In this document: one piece after another, positions 1 to 8,165 of the stretch
Layout of the letters: the number at the start of each line of letters is the position of its first letter
How positions within the stretch are numbered: the first letter of the stretch is position 1
NCBI GenBank assembly: GCA_947259865.1
Contig: CAMYNZ010000069.1
Span: forward strand, 1 to 12,613
Length of the DNA: 12,613 bases
DNA from: an uncultured Desulfobacterales bacterium
GTDB lineage: Bacteria > Desulfobacterota > Desulfobacteria > Desulfobacterales > G020354645
Reading direction: 5' to 3'
The notes under the pieces: generated by a model
Seen by the model: the letters and a program-made list of their open reading frames with translations, nothing else
Told to the model about the DNA's origin: nothing
The model's database searches: none
Made by a program: the position numbers and the translations under genes

Positions 1-779
1 AATATTTTGACGGCCGGCTCCATCCTTATTTGTTTATACTTCCATTTTTTGCTTTCTTTTGGCCGAGACAAACCCCGCCGATGGTGAAAATCGAGAAGCA
101 AATATTGCTGGCTTTTTCCCTGCTGTATTTGATGATAACATTTTTTAGCGTGGATATGCGTATCCGCTATGTGGCACCGATTATCCCTCCCTTGGTAATA
201 TTGACGGTATTTGGCTTGCATGCCATTGTAACTCTGGTGGCGGATAAATACCGGCCGGCAACTCCGGGGTTGAAGATTGCTCTGATATCCATCGTGCTGT
301 TGTATTTTTTCTCAACCAATGCGGCTTATGTATCCAGGCAGTTTAAAATCGTTGACCCCTTTAGTTATATCAGTGGGCGCCTGGACCGTGATGCCTATAT
401 CGAAAAATTTCGACCTGAATATCGGGTATACGTATTCGCAAACCAACATCTGGCAAAGGATGATAAAATCCTGGGTCTTTTTTTAGGAAACCGTCTGTAT
501 TACAGCGACCGGGAAATAAGTTTCGGCACCGGTTTTTTCAGAAAAACCGTTAATCGAGCTCAATCCGCCGACACGATCGCATCCAATTTAAATAAATCAG
601 GGTTTACCCATCTGATCATCCGGATCGATATATTCAAAACCTGGGCCCGAGCTGTTTTTGATGCCCGCCAAAAAGAGAGACTTCAACATTTTCTAGATTC
701 CAATATCCGATTGCTTTTCGCCAAGAGCGGCTATGCGCTGTATCAGTTGAAAGCCCAATCCGAAACGGATAACTTGTAA
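1..779 (+). CDS. GT39/ArnT-like membrane glycosyltransferase, C-terminal part (5' truncated)
   Basis: The reading frame is open from the first complete codon at position 3 to the TAA at 777-779, so the gene begins upstream of the window. A TTG at 30 could be read as a start, but it lies inside a hydrophobic segment that continues upstream, so it is probably not the real one. The visible part has several hydrophobic membrane segments: one near the window edge, one around the lysine-rich turn at about 90-150, one at about 180-240 and one at about 270-320. A soluble C-terminal tail of roughly 150 residues follows. The motif RIRYVAPIIPP, an arginine-tyrosine-x-proline at the start of a membrane helix, is typical of GT39/ArnT-type GT-C enzymes that use polyprenyl-phosphate sugars. 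The catalytic N-terminal Asp-containing loop is not in the window, so substrate cannot be judged. The next gene starts one base after the stop, which suggests co-transcription and translational coupling. Confidence 0.75.
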   Translation, partial: YFDGRLHPYLFILPFFAFFWPRQTPPMVKIEKQILLAFSLLYLMITFFSVDMRIRYVAPIIPPLVILTVFGLHAIVTLVADKYRPATPGLKIALISIVLLYFFSTNAAYVSRQFKIVDPFSYISGRLDRDAYIEKFRPEYRVYVFANQHLAKDDKILGLFLGNRLYYSDREISFGTGFFRKTVNRAQSADTIASNLNKSGFTHLIIRIDIFKTWARAVFDARQKERLQHFLDSNIRLLFAKSGYALYQLKAQSETDNL

Positions 780-780
780 A

Positions 781-2787
781 ATGAGATTTTTCAGTTTGAT
801 CAAAACGATGCCGCACCAGAGATTTATCGAGAAACATTTTGACTTTATTCCTCGCGATTTTTGGGCCTGCCTGCTGATTGTATTGGTGACCCTGACGGTT
901 TATTGGCAGGTTCATACGCATGAATTCATCAATTTTGATGATCCGATCTATATCACCGAAAACACTTATGTCAGGCAAGGTTTGACGGCCGACAGTTTTC
1001 GATGGGCATTTAGTCTGGATGATAAACAGCAAACCTACTGGCATCCCATCACCTGGCTATCGCACATGCTGGATGTCCGGCTTTACGGACTGGCAGCCGG
1101 ACGGCATTTGCTGAACAATGTTTTTATACATATTTGCAACGCCCTTTTGCTCTTTTGCGTACTGCGCCGGATGACGAGCGCCTGGTGGCCGTGTGTTCTG
1201 GTGTCACTGCTTTTTGCCCTCCACCCCTTAAATGTAGAGACCGTCGCCTGGGTTACGGGGCGCAAGAGCGTGTTGAGTACCTTTTTCTGGATGCTTAGCC
1301 TGCTGGCGTATCACCGCTATACCGCCCGGACGAATACGGGAAGATATCTTTTAGTTTTACTGGCCTTCAGCCTGGGTCTGATGTCCAAGCCCATGCTGGT
1401 CACATTGCCCCTTGTGTTTTTGTTATTGGATTTCTGGCCCCTGGGACGACTTGGCTCAAAAAAAACCAACGGTCTGCGGTTGAGGTCTCGCGTATTGCAT
1501 TTGACCGCCGAGAAAATTCCTTTTTTTTTGCTTTCAGCCGGTTCGATATGGGTGTCCTCACTATCATTGCAGCGCCATGATAGTTTTATATCCCTGACAG
1601 CTGTTCCGCTTGGGGTGCGCGTTGGCAATGCCTTCGTATCGTATGTTGTTTACCTGAGGAAGATAATTCTGCCCGACAATCTATCCGTGTTTTATCCATA
1701 CCCCAAAATGGTACCTTTCTGGCAGGTGGTGGCCGCAGTGCTAATACTTGCCGGCCTGACAGCTGTGGTCATCCGGTATTATCACTCGAAACCGTATTTA
1801 TTGGTAGGCTGGCTGTGGTATCTGGGTACACTTTTACCTGTGCTGGGTCTGGTACAGGCCGGTCTGTGGCCGGCCATGGCCGATCGCTTTGTATATGTCC
1901 CGATGATCGGTCTGGGGCTCATGACTGTCTGGAGCGCAGCTGAATTTTTAGGCCAAAACCGCTTTAAAACTCACGGGGCGGCTGTTTCAGTGGTGATTTT
2001 GTTGAGCCTGATGGTTGCCAGCAGTCTGCAGGTCGGGCATTGGAAAAATAGTATTTCCCTATTTGAACAGGCCCTGCGGGCGGACGGCAACAATGCGTTG
2101 GCCCATAACAACCTGGGTGTTGCCCTGAGAAAGCAGGGCAGAATCGGGGCCGCCATTAGCCACTATGATGCTGCGCTTGATCTCAAGCCCGATTATCCCG
2201 CCGCACACCACAATCTCGGGCTGGCGTTGATACGGGTGGGCCAGCTCGATGAGGCCATCGGCCATATTAAACAGGCGTTAAAGCTCGACCCGGAATTTAC
2301 GTCTGCCCGGAAAAGCCTGCAAACCGCCCTGGCTGCCCGGCGGGCCAGAAATCAAAAAATAGCTGCTATGCAGACCGCCATTGAGCGAACCCCGGACAAT
2401 CCCGAACTCCACTATCGTCTGGGAAATTTGTATGACCAGGCAGGAGATCGAGCCGGTGCCATCACCCACTATCACCGGGCCCTGACAATTCGATCTGATT
2501 TTAGCCAGGCCTTAAACAACCTAGCCATTGTACACGTTGTCAACGGGGATTATGACGAGGCTATGGTTGCTTTGCAGCGGCTAGTCAGCCTGAAACCCCG
2601 TGATCCTAATGTCCATTATTTGATTGCTTCGGTTCTGGCACGTCAAAATAAAGTGGATGAATGCATCGACTGGCTCCAATCAGCTGTTCGCAATGGATTT
2701 AAAGGCAGGAATCGGATTTTGACTGATAAAAATCTTGAAAATATCAGAAACAACCATCGATATCAGGAATGGATCCAGGGTTTTTAG
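781..2787 (+). CDS. TMTC-like GT-C membrane glycosyltransferase with C-terminal TPR domain (copy 1, intact)
   Basis: This 668-aa protein has two parts. Residues 1-420 form a polytopic membrane domain: a first helix at about 28-43, then the acidic loop motif NFDDPIYI (Asp53-Asp54), YWHP (86-89), HPLNVETVAWV (148-158), and the conserved block GWLWYLGTLLPV to ADRFVYVP (343-374). Acidic residues in the first extracytoplasmic loop are the expected catalytic site of GT-C enzymes. Residues from about 437 to 635 form TPR repeats, with recognisable NNLGVAL and HHNLGLAL helix-A motifs and a less regular stretch at about 510-535. The layout resembles eukaryotic TMTC O-mannosyltransferases, where the TPRs sit on the lumenal side; by analogy these TPRs would be periplasmic. 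The bacterial acceptor is unknown. The ATG at 781 directly follows the upstream stop. A second ATG at 808 is possible and would still keep the first membrane helix. No strong Shine-Dalgarno is visible for either. Confidence 0.85.
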   Translation: MRFFSLIKTMPHQRFIEKHFDFIPRDFWACLLIVLVTLTVYWQVHTHEFINFDDPIYITENTYVRQGLTADSFRWAFSLDDKQQTYWHPITWLSHMLDVRLYGLAAGRHLLNNVFIHICNALLLFCVLRRMTSAWWPCVLVSLLFALHPLNVETVAWVTGRKSVLSTFFWMLSLLAYHRYTARTNTGRYLLVLLAFSLGLMSKPMLVTLPLVFLLLDFWPLGRLGSKKTNGLRLRSRVLHLTAEKIPFFLLSAGSIWVSSLSLQRHDSFISLTAVPLGVRVGNAFVSYVVYLRKIILPDNLSVFYPYPKMVPFWQVVAAVLILAGLTAVVIRYYHSKPYLLVGWLWYLGTLLPVLGLVQAGLWPAMADRFVYVPMIGLGLMTVWSAAEFLGQNRFKTHGAAVSVVILLSLMVASSLQVGHWKNSISLFEQALRADGNNALAHNNLGVALRKQGRIGAAISHYDAALDLKPDYPAAHHNLGLALIRVGQLDEAIGHIKQALKLDPEFTSARKSLQTALAARRARNQKIAAMQTAIERTPDNPELHYRLGNLYDQAGDRAGAITHYHRALTIRSDFSQALNNLAIVHVVNGDYDEAMVALQRLVSLKPRDPNVHYLIASVLARQNKVDECIDWLQSAVRNGFKGRNRILTDKNLENIRNNHRYQEWIQGF

Positions 2788-2927
2788 AAGGGCATCCATA
2801 GGGGAGAAATCCAATTGGGTTAAATGCCTCCGGCCTAATGGCGTAACGGGAATTAACTGAAAACCGACATGCTGGACTTTTTCTGTCAAACCTGATAAAA
2901 TGCTAATAATAATAGAATCTTATCGGT

Positions 2928-2933
2928 TATAAT
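2928..2933 (+). promoter_or_regulatory. Possible -10 element in the AT-rich gap before the methyltransferase-GT2 gene
   Basis: The 247-bp gap 2788-3034 is the longest non-coding stretch in the window and turns strongly AT-rich from about 2890. It contains a perfect TATAAT at 2928-2933 and a near match TAAAAT at 2896-2901. No convincing TTGACA-like -35 box lies 16-18 bp upstream of the perfect hexamer, and there is no TG extension. In AT-rich DNA such a hexamer can occur by chance, so this is only a candidate start point for a second transcription unit. The GC-richer first half of the gap (2788-2880) contains an imperfect stem at 2819-2847 but no clear terminator. Confidence 0.25.
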
Positions 2934-3004
2934 AGAAAGAATATTACTAAAAATACGATAACAACCATAGTGATTTATCCGTAGATACACTTGCAGAAAC
3001 TTCA

Positions 3005-3010
3005 GAAAGG
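3005..3010 (+). promoter_or_regulatory. Shine-Dalgarno-like GAAAGG that bears on a disputed start codon
   Basis: The purine run GAAAGG ends 9 bases before an in-frame ATT at 3020 and 24 bases before the in-frame TTG at 3035. The first spacing suits translation initiation and the second is too long. The frame is open back to a TAA at 2948-2950 and has no in-frame ATG, GTG or other TTG before 3035. Either the TTG is used without a good ribosome binding site, or a rare ATT start is used. Confidence 0.3.
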
Positions 3011-3034
3011 TCAAAGATCATTTACGCTTCAGCA

Positions 3035-4492
3035 TTGCCAACACCACCAGAATATGTAGGTCCTGAGCACCATCGCTACCGTATAAAACGGATCAGGCAC
3101 TGGGATAGGGTCTCAAAACAAAAGGAAAAACCGCGACAGGTTTCAGGATTTTATCATCGCCTGCTTCATCACTATTATCGGTTCCAAATCGCGCAAGGCT
3201 TGCGGGTGCTGGAGATTGGCTGCGGTCATGGAGATTTGCTGGCGACGTTGAAGCCTTCCATGGGCGTCGGATTGGATTTCTCGAAAGAGATGATCCGTCG
3301 GGCGGCCGCCAGGCACCCCCATTTACATTTTATAGTGGCGGATGCCCATGATTTTGTCCTCAACGACACATTCGATGTGATTATCCTTTCCGATCTGGTA
3401 AATGATCTCTGGGATCTGCAAGTCGTATTGGAAAACCTGGCACGGGTATCTCATCCAAAAACACGTCTGATCATCAATTTTTACAACAACTTATGGCGGA
3501 TGCCCTTATCAGCGGTAAAACACCTGGGGCTGGGTGCCAACCTGCTGGAGCAAAACTGGTTTTCTCCCCATGACATAATGAATCTTCTGGAACTGGTTGG
3601 TTTTGAAATAATAAGCTGCCGGCCCTTTATCCTTTGGCCGGTTAATTTTCCTGTGCTGTCGAAATTGGCCAATCGATTCCTGGTGAACTTTATACCATTT
3701 AAATGGTTTGCTCTGACCAACTTAGTTGTCGCCCGACCGCAGCCGATATCCCTTTTATCCGAATCCTCCGCGCTTCCTGCAGTTTCAGTCATTGTTCCCG
3801 CCAGAAATGAAGCCGGAAACATCGAAGACATATTTAAACGACTCCCCTCACTGGGATCTAAAACCGAGCTATTATTTGTCGAGGGTCATTCGAATGACAA
3901 CACCTATGAAACCATCAGCCGGGTGGCGGTGGGTTATCCGAAGACAAAATACAAACTCTTGCGTCAAACCGGCAAAGGCAAGGGAGATGCGGTACGAATG
4001 GGCTTTAAAGAAGCTGACGGCGAGGTGCTGATGATTCTCGATGCGGATATGACGGTACCGCCTGAAGATCTTCGACGATTTTATGATGCGATCGTTTCCC
4101 GCAAAGGTGAATTCGTTAATGGTGTCCGTCTGGTGTATCCTCTGGCAGATCAGGCCATGCGCTTTTTAAACATTGTTGGCAATAAGTTGTTTAGTCTGGC
4201 GTTTACCTGGCTTCTCGGCCAACCGATAAAAGACACATTGTGTGGAACCAAAGTTCTCTGGAAAAAAGACTATGAAATGATTGCTCGGAATCGTGCCTAT
4301 TTCGGTGATTTTGATCCATTTGGTGATTTTGATTTGCTGTTCGGTGCAGCCAAGTTGAGCTTGAAAATTTCTGAGATCCCGATTCGATATCGGTCACGTA
4401 CCTATGGTGATACCAACATTGATCGCTGGCGACATGGGTGGTTGCTGTTACAAATGGTGTGGTTTGCCGCAAGGCGCATCAAGTTCATATAG
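3035..4492 (+). CDS. Bifunctional class I SAM methyltransferase / GT2 (polyprenyl-phosphate sugar synthase-like) fusion
   Basis: This 485-aa protein joins two enzymes. Residues about 20-235 form a class I SAM-dependent methyltransferase: the glycine-rich motif I is VLEIGCGHG (58-66), an acidic residue ends strand 2 (GLDFS, Asp81), and DAHDF (103-107) fits the next motif. Residues about 247-485 are a GT-A family 2 glycosyltransferase. It begins VSVIVPARNEAGNI and carries the metal-binding LDADMT (Asp336-x-Asp338) and the C-terminal block GDFDPFGDFDLLFG. This second domain resembles dolichol/polyprenyl-phosphate mannose synthases, which load a nucleotide sugar onto a lipid phosphate at the cytoplasmic face. 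No separate C-terminal membrane helices are present, though the last 20 residues are hydrophobic and basic. The TTG start at 3035 is provisional. The domain pairing is known as a bifunctional protein in other bacteria; the specific sugar and methyl acceptor are unknown. The next gene starts 6 bp downstream. Confidence 0.85.
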   Translation: MPTPPEYVGPEHHRYRIKRIRHWDRVSKQKEKPRQVSGFYHRLLHHYYRFQIAQGLRVLEIGCGHGDLLATLKPSMGVGLDFSKEMIRRAAARHPHLHFIVADAHDFVLNDTFDVIILSDLVNDLWDLQVVLENLARVSHPKTRLIINFYNNLWRMPLSAVKHLGLGANLLEQNWFSPHDIMNLLELVGFEIISCRPFILWPVNFPVLSKLANRFLVNFIPFKWFALTNLVVARPQPISLLSESSALPAVSVIVPARNEAGNIEDIFKRLPSLGSKTELLFVEGHSNDNTYETISRVAVGYPKTKYKLLRQTGKGKGDAVRMGFKEADGEVLMILDADMTVPPEDLRRFYDAIVSRKGEFVNGVRLVYPLADQAMRFLNIVGNKLFSLAFTWLLGQPIKDTLCGTKVLWKKDYEMIARNRAYFGDFDPFGDFDLLFGAAKLSLKISEIPIRYRSRTYGDTNIDRWRHGWLLLQMVWFAARRIKFI

Positions 4493-4498
4493 AAAATC

Positions 4499-5281
4499 AT
4501 GGTGTTGAACACAATTAAATCATGGCTTGCGCTTCCGGTTGCCCGCAATTTGAAGATCGATGCACCGAAAACAACCGTTTTGCGCTCGCGTATTATCAGG
4601 GAAAAACCCTTTTTGAGAAAGCTTTATTCTGAATGGTACTATGCTATTGTCGGGCTTATACCGCAGAATATCACAGGTCCCGTGGTGGAACTCGGCTCAG
4701 GCGGGGGATTTCTGAAGGATATTTTTCCAGACTTAATCACTTCCGAGGTTTTGCGGATACCTGACGTGGATGTAATTTTTGATGGACATTATCTGCCGTT
4801 TTGTAGTGAATCACTGCGAGGGATTGTGATGCTCGATGTTTTTCATCATCTTTCCCGGGCCAAACAATTTCTATCCGAAGCCTCTGATTGTGTTAAACCC
4901 GGTGGTGTAATTATTATGATTGAGCCCTGGAACACCGTTTGGTCGCGAATCATATATAAAAACCTGCACCACGAGCCATTTGATACCGGCGTACGAAATT
5001 GGGATTTCCCGGAAACCGGGCCCTTGTCAGGTGCCAACTCGGCACTGCCTTGGATCGTTTTTGAACGGGACAGAGAACTGTTCGATAAAAAATTTCCCCG
5101 TTGGCATTTGGTAGATATAACACTGCATACGCCTTTCCGATACTTATTTTCGGGAGGTGTTTCGTTTAGAAGTATGATGCCGGACAAGTTATTTTCATTC
5201 TGGCGTCGTGTTGAGGGCAAGCTAGACCCATGGATGAAAACCCTGGCCATGTTTGCCAGGATAGTCCTTGTCCACAAGTAA
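4499..5281 (+). CDS. Class I SAM-dependent methyltransferase (type 11-like)
   Basis: This 260-aa soluble protein has the SAM-binding motif VELGSGGGFLKD (63-74), an acidic DVD-containing strand (89-95), the motif MLDVFHHL (111-118) in the position where type 11 methyltransferases carry their motif IV, and KPGG (133-136) in the usual post-motif turn. The C-terminal 100 residues, with several aromatics and an FRYLFSGG segment, form a variable substrate region. The ATG at 4499 follows the preceding stop by 6 bp, so it is almost certainly co-transcribed with the methyltransferase-GT2 fusion. No good Shine-Dalgarno is visible, so coupling to the upstream gene is likely. In a glycosyltransferase cluster the likely acceptor is a sugar, glycan or lipid carrier, but the sequence does not say which. 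Confidence 0.8.
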   Translation: MVLNTIKSWLALPVARNLKIDAPKTTVLRSRIIREKPFLRKLYSEWYYAIVGLIPQNITGPVVELGSGGGFLKDIFPDLITSEVLRIPDVDVIFDGHYLPFCSESLRGIVMLDVFHHLSRAKQFLSEASDCVKPGGVIIMIEPWNTVWSRIIYKNLHHEPFDTGVRNWDFPETGPLSGANSALPWIVFERDRELFDKKFPRWHLVDITLHTPFRYLFSGGVSFRSMMPDKLFSFWRRVEGKLDPWMKTLAMFARIVLVHK

Positions 5282-5337
5282 AATAGCCCTCGGCGATAAA
5301 AGGCAAGATCAGATTTTTAAAACCTAAAATACCTACC

Positions 5338-6385
5338 ATGGATTCGAGCAATATTAATCATAATAACCATACGGTCAGCATTATACTATTATGCTTCGTC
5401 ATCGCTTGTATTACCATATTCCCATATGTACAAATGCTGGATCATTCGTTTGTGAACTTTGACGATCCAGAATATGTTTTTGATAATTACTACATCAAAA
5501 AAGGATTGACCGCCGAAGGAATTAAGTGGGCATTTAATTTTTCCAATATTGCTTACTGGCACCCGTTGACATGGATGTCGCATATGCTGGACGTAAGTCT
5601 GTATGGCATGAATGCGGGTTATCATCTAGTGACAAACATGATCCTGCATATTTAGAACGTAGTGTTGCTTTTTATCGCGCTATTCCGGATGACGAATGCC
5701 CATGGAAAAGCGCTTTCGTTGCCGTCCTCTTTGCGATACACCCATTGAATGTAGAAACCGTTGCCTGGGTTGCTTCCCGCAAAAATTTACTGAGCGCCTT
5801 TTTCTGGTTGCTTACGATACTGGCTCATATCTCGTATTGCCGGAAATTGAATCTACAGCGGTATCTTTTAATACTGCTGGCTTTTGCCTTGGGCCTGATG
5901 ACCAAACCGATGCTGGTGACGCTTCCGTTTGTGTTGCTTTTGTTGAGAAAAAGGATTTCACGGAGGCGACAAGACAATTTTCTGAAGCATTGCGTATTCT
6001 GCCACATTTTTCACATGCTAATAATAGCAAAGGTGTGGCTTTGGCAAAACAAGGTAAAACTGTTGAAGCAATGATATTTTTTAGGGCAGCGTTACGTGCT
6101 GATCCAAACTATGCAGAAGCCCATAATAATTTGGGGGTTTTACTTAATGACCAGAACCAGATTCAAGATTCAATCCGGCACTGCTTGATGGCCGTGAAAC
6201 TAAAGCCGAATTATGCGAAAGCGCATCATAATCTCGGTATTGCCTTATTTCAGATTGGTAAAATCAAACCGGCGATTTCTCATTTTAAAAAGGCTCTCAG
6301 GATTAATCCAAATGATCGCACAATTCGTGAGAACCTTCAAAAAGCAAAAGAAGCTTATGCGTTGATTAGTGCCGAAATAGATTAA
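5338..6385 (+). pseudogene. Broken TMTC-like GT-C/TPR glycosyltransferase (copy 2)
   Basis: Three lesions split a gene that once resembled its two intact paralogues at 781 and 6405. The N-terminal part from ATG 5338 has the usual helix, the acidic motif NFDDPEYV and YWHPLTWMSHMLDV, then hits an in-frame TAG at 5653-5655 where copy 1 has Cys. Homology continues in the same frame (NVVLLF, RMTNA) until about 5700, where one base is missing near 5701-5702 and it moves to another frame (AFVAVLFAIHPLNVETVAWVA). That frame runs through MTKPMLVTLPFVLLLL and is cut at about 5944-5947. From there a third frame carries a partial TPR (EKKDFTEATRQFSEAL) and about three further TPRs to the TAA at 6383-6385. 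Measured against the copy at 6405, roughly 700 bp are missing: the second half of the membrane domain, including the GWLWYLGT block, and the first TPR helix. No functional GT-C enzyme can come from this locus, though a 105-aa N-terminal fragment could be translated. Confidence 0.88.
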
Positions 6386-6404
6386 ATCCAGAATACTCTG
6401 ATTG

Positions 6405-8153
6405 ATGAATAATTACAGTGCAAAAAAGTCAAAGAGGCAGATTGTTCGCACGGATGCCTTGGTCTGCATTTTGCTGATTGTCACCATCCTTGCTGTATAC
6501 TGGCAGGTGACAAAGCATGAATTTGTGGTTTATGATGACCGAACCTATATTACCGACAATCGCTATGTACGGGAAGGACTGACCCTTGATGGATTGCATT
6601 GGGCTTTCAGTTTTCAAAACAAAGATAAAACTTACTGGCATCCCTTAACCTGGCTTTCTCACATGCTGGATGTTCAACTTTACGGCACTCATGCAGGCAG
6701 CCATCTGTTTGTCAACGTTTTGTTTCATATCGCGAGCAGCCTGTTGCTTTTTTATGTCCTTAGACGCATGACTGGTGCAATGTGGCTCAGCGCGATCGTT
6801 TCCGCTATATTTGCTGTCCACCCCATGAACGTGGAATCTGTGGCCTGGGTGGCGGCACGCAAAAATGTGTTGAGCACCTTTTTCTGGATGCTGACCATAT
6901 TGTTGTACATTCGCAATTCTGAGCGGCCCGCTACGGTCAGATATTTACTGGTGCTGGGCAGTTTCGCACTCGGCCTCATGGCTAAACCGATGCTGGTGAC
7001 CCTTCCGTTTGTGTTACTTTTGTTAGACTTCTGGCCGCTCAATAGATTTCAACTTTCAAATTCAGGTGAAAAAGACGCGTCCATATTGCGCCTGCTTTTG
7101 GAGAAGAGCCCTCTTTTCTTACTGTCGGCGGTTTCAATCTGGCTGTCATCCTTTTCATTGCATCGATTCGGTGATCTGGTGCCGGCCGAAGCGGTACCGC
7201 TGTCGCTGCGCATTTCAAATGCCCTTGTGTCGTATGTGGTATATATTGCCAAAATGATGTTGCCTCTAAATCTGACCTGCTATTATCCATTCCCGGAACA
7301 AATCCCCCTGTGGCATGTGGTTGGTTCGGCCTGTTTGTTGGTTGCTGTTTCGTTTGCATGCCTTAAAACATTCAGACACAAACCGTATCTGCTGATCGGG
7401 TGGCTGTGGTACCTGGGAACGCTGGTGCCGGTAATCGGTCTGGTTCAAGCCGGTTTATGGCCGGCAATTGCCGACCGATTCGTATATGTTCCTTATATCG
7501 GCTTGTATATAATCATGGCATGGGGGGGGGCTGATCTGGTCCGGAAAATGCTCTTAAATAAAACGCTCATTGCAACTGCGGTCGGGGGGATTCTGTTGAT
7601 CTTCATCATTTTATCGTGGTCGCAAACCCGCTATTGGAAAAACAGCATCGTCCTTTTCAAACATGCCGTGGCGGTAACCACCGATAATTTTCTCTCCCAT
7701 TATGCCCTGGGGTTTGCCTACGATCAGCGAGGGATGCCGGACAAATCCATTGAGCATTATAGTGAATCCTTACGGATCAATGGCGATCAGGTAGACGTTC
7801 ACTTCAATCTGGCGATTATGCTCAATAGAGCAGGTAATTCAGCCGGGGCAATTGATCACTATCGGGAAGTCCTGCGACTTGAACCGGATGATGTCCAGGC
7901 GCTTAACAACCTGGGGAATATTTTTTTTCGGCAGGGAAAACTTGATGAGGCCATCGCGCAATACCGGACCATATTGCAGTACAAACCCGGTTATGTGAAA
8001 GCTTACAATAACCTGGGAGCCGCTGAGGTGCGCAAAGGAAATTATCGGAAGGCGGTGGTTCATTTTCAAAAAGCCCTGACACTTAATCCGGATGATCCCC
8101 AAACCAAAAAAAACCTGGAAAAAGCACAGACCCTTTTAAATAGGCAGAAATGA
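6405..8153 (+). CDS. TMTC-like GT-C membrane glycosyltransferase with C-terminal TPR domain (copy 3, intact)
   Basis: This 582-aa protein is a paralogue of the 781-2787 product with the same order of motifs: a first membrane helix at about 17-34, the acidic loop VVYDDRTYI (Asp44-Asp45; Tyr replaces the Phe of the other copies), YWHPLTWLSHMLDV, HPMNVESVAWVAARKNVLS, AKPMLVTLPFVLLLLDFWP, and GWLWYLGTLVPVIGLVQ followed by ADRFVYVP. The C-terminal 155 residues hold four TPRs with regular motifs such as NNLGNIFFRQGKLDEAIAQY. It is about 85 residues shorter than copy 1, mainly through fewer or shorter TPRs. A TTG at 6402 sits just before the ATG at 6405; ATG is preferred, though neither has a clear Shine-Dalgarno. 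It starts 19 bp after the pseudogene's stop. The coding region contains a run of nine G at 7522-7530. The likely role is sugar transfer on the periplasmic side of the inner membrane; the acceptor is unknown. Confidence 0.85.
   Translation: MNNYSAKKSKRQIVRTDALVCILLIVTILAVYWQVTKHEFVVYDDRTYITDNRYVREGLTLDGLHWAFSFQNKDKTYWHPLTWLSHMLDVQLYGTHAGSHLFVNVLFHIASSLLLFYVLRRMTGAMWLSAIVSAIFAVHPMNVESVAWVAARKNVLSTFFWMLTILLYIRNSERPATVRYLLVLGSFALGLMAKPMLVTLPFVLLLLDFWPLNRFQLSNSGEKDASILRLLLEKSPLFLLSAVSIWLSSFSLHRFGDLVPAEAVPLSLRISNALVSYVVYIAKMMLPLNLTCYYPFPEQIPLWHVVGSACLLVAVSFACLKTFRHKPYLLIGWLWYLGTLVPVIGLVQAGLWPAIADRFVYVPYIGLYIIMAWGGADLVRKMLLNKTLIATAVGGILLIFIILSWSQTRYWKNSIVLFKHAVAVTTDNFLSHYALGFAYDQRGMPDKSIEHYSESLRINGDQVDVHFNLAIMLNRAGNSAGAIDHYREVLRLEPDDVQALNNLGNIFFRQGKLDEAIAQYRTILQYKPGYVKAYNNLGAAEVRKGNYRKAVVHFQKALTLNPDDPQTKKNLEKAQTLLNRQK
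7522..7530 (+). repeat. G9 homopolymer inside a glycosyltransferase coding region
   Basis: Nine consecutive G lie within the codons for the segment MAWGGAD of the TMTC-like copy 3, just before its TPR domain. A change of one base by slippage would shift the frame and remove the C-terminal third of the protein. Poly-G tracts of this kind are known contingency loci in surface-glycan genes of some bacteria; whether this one varies cannot be told from one sequence. Confidence 0.9.
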
Positions 8154-8154
8154 C

Positions 8155-8158
8155 AGGA
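8155..8158 (+). promoter_or_regulatory. Shine-Dalgarno AGGA for the GT-C gene at 8166
   Basis: AGGA lies 7 bases before ATG 8166 and just after the TGA at 8151-8153. It selects 8166 over the ATG at 8150, which overlaps the upstream stop in a different frame and opens only a short unrelated frame. Confidence 0.5.
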
Positions 8159-8165
8159 TATAATA

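Noticed and set aside
634..1044. 136-aa minus-strand open frame
   Set aside because: It lies opposite two well-supported + strand genes, crosses their junction and has no recognisable motif; the same holds for the other minus-strand frames in the window, including 10987-11349 opposite the lipoprotein repeats.
1521..1529. T9 run in copy 1, with T8 at 7921-7928 and A8 at 8106-8113, as phase-variation sites
   Set aside because: A and T runs of this length encode ordinary Phe and Lys codons and are common in coding DNA; the G9 run is the only unusual one.
2819..2847. Rho-independent terminator after the first TMTC-like gene
   Set aside because: The stem is imperfect with a wobble pair, a bulge and a long loop, and no T run follows it.
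2680..2889. Small minus-strand gene filling the gap after copy 1
   Set aside because: About half of it lies opposite the 3' end of a clear gene, and I recognise no family or ribosome binding site.
5696..6385. A separate TPR-protein gene inside the pseudogene
   Set aside because: Its first 80 or so residues are an out-of-frame reading of the GT-C domain; only the part after about 5945 is real TPR sequence, so it is the 3' remnant of the broken gene.
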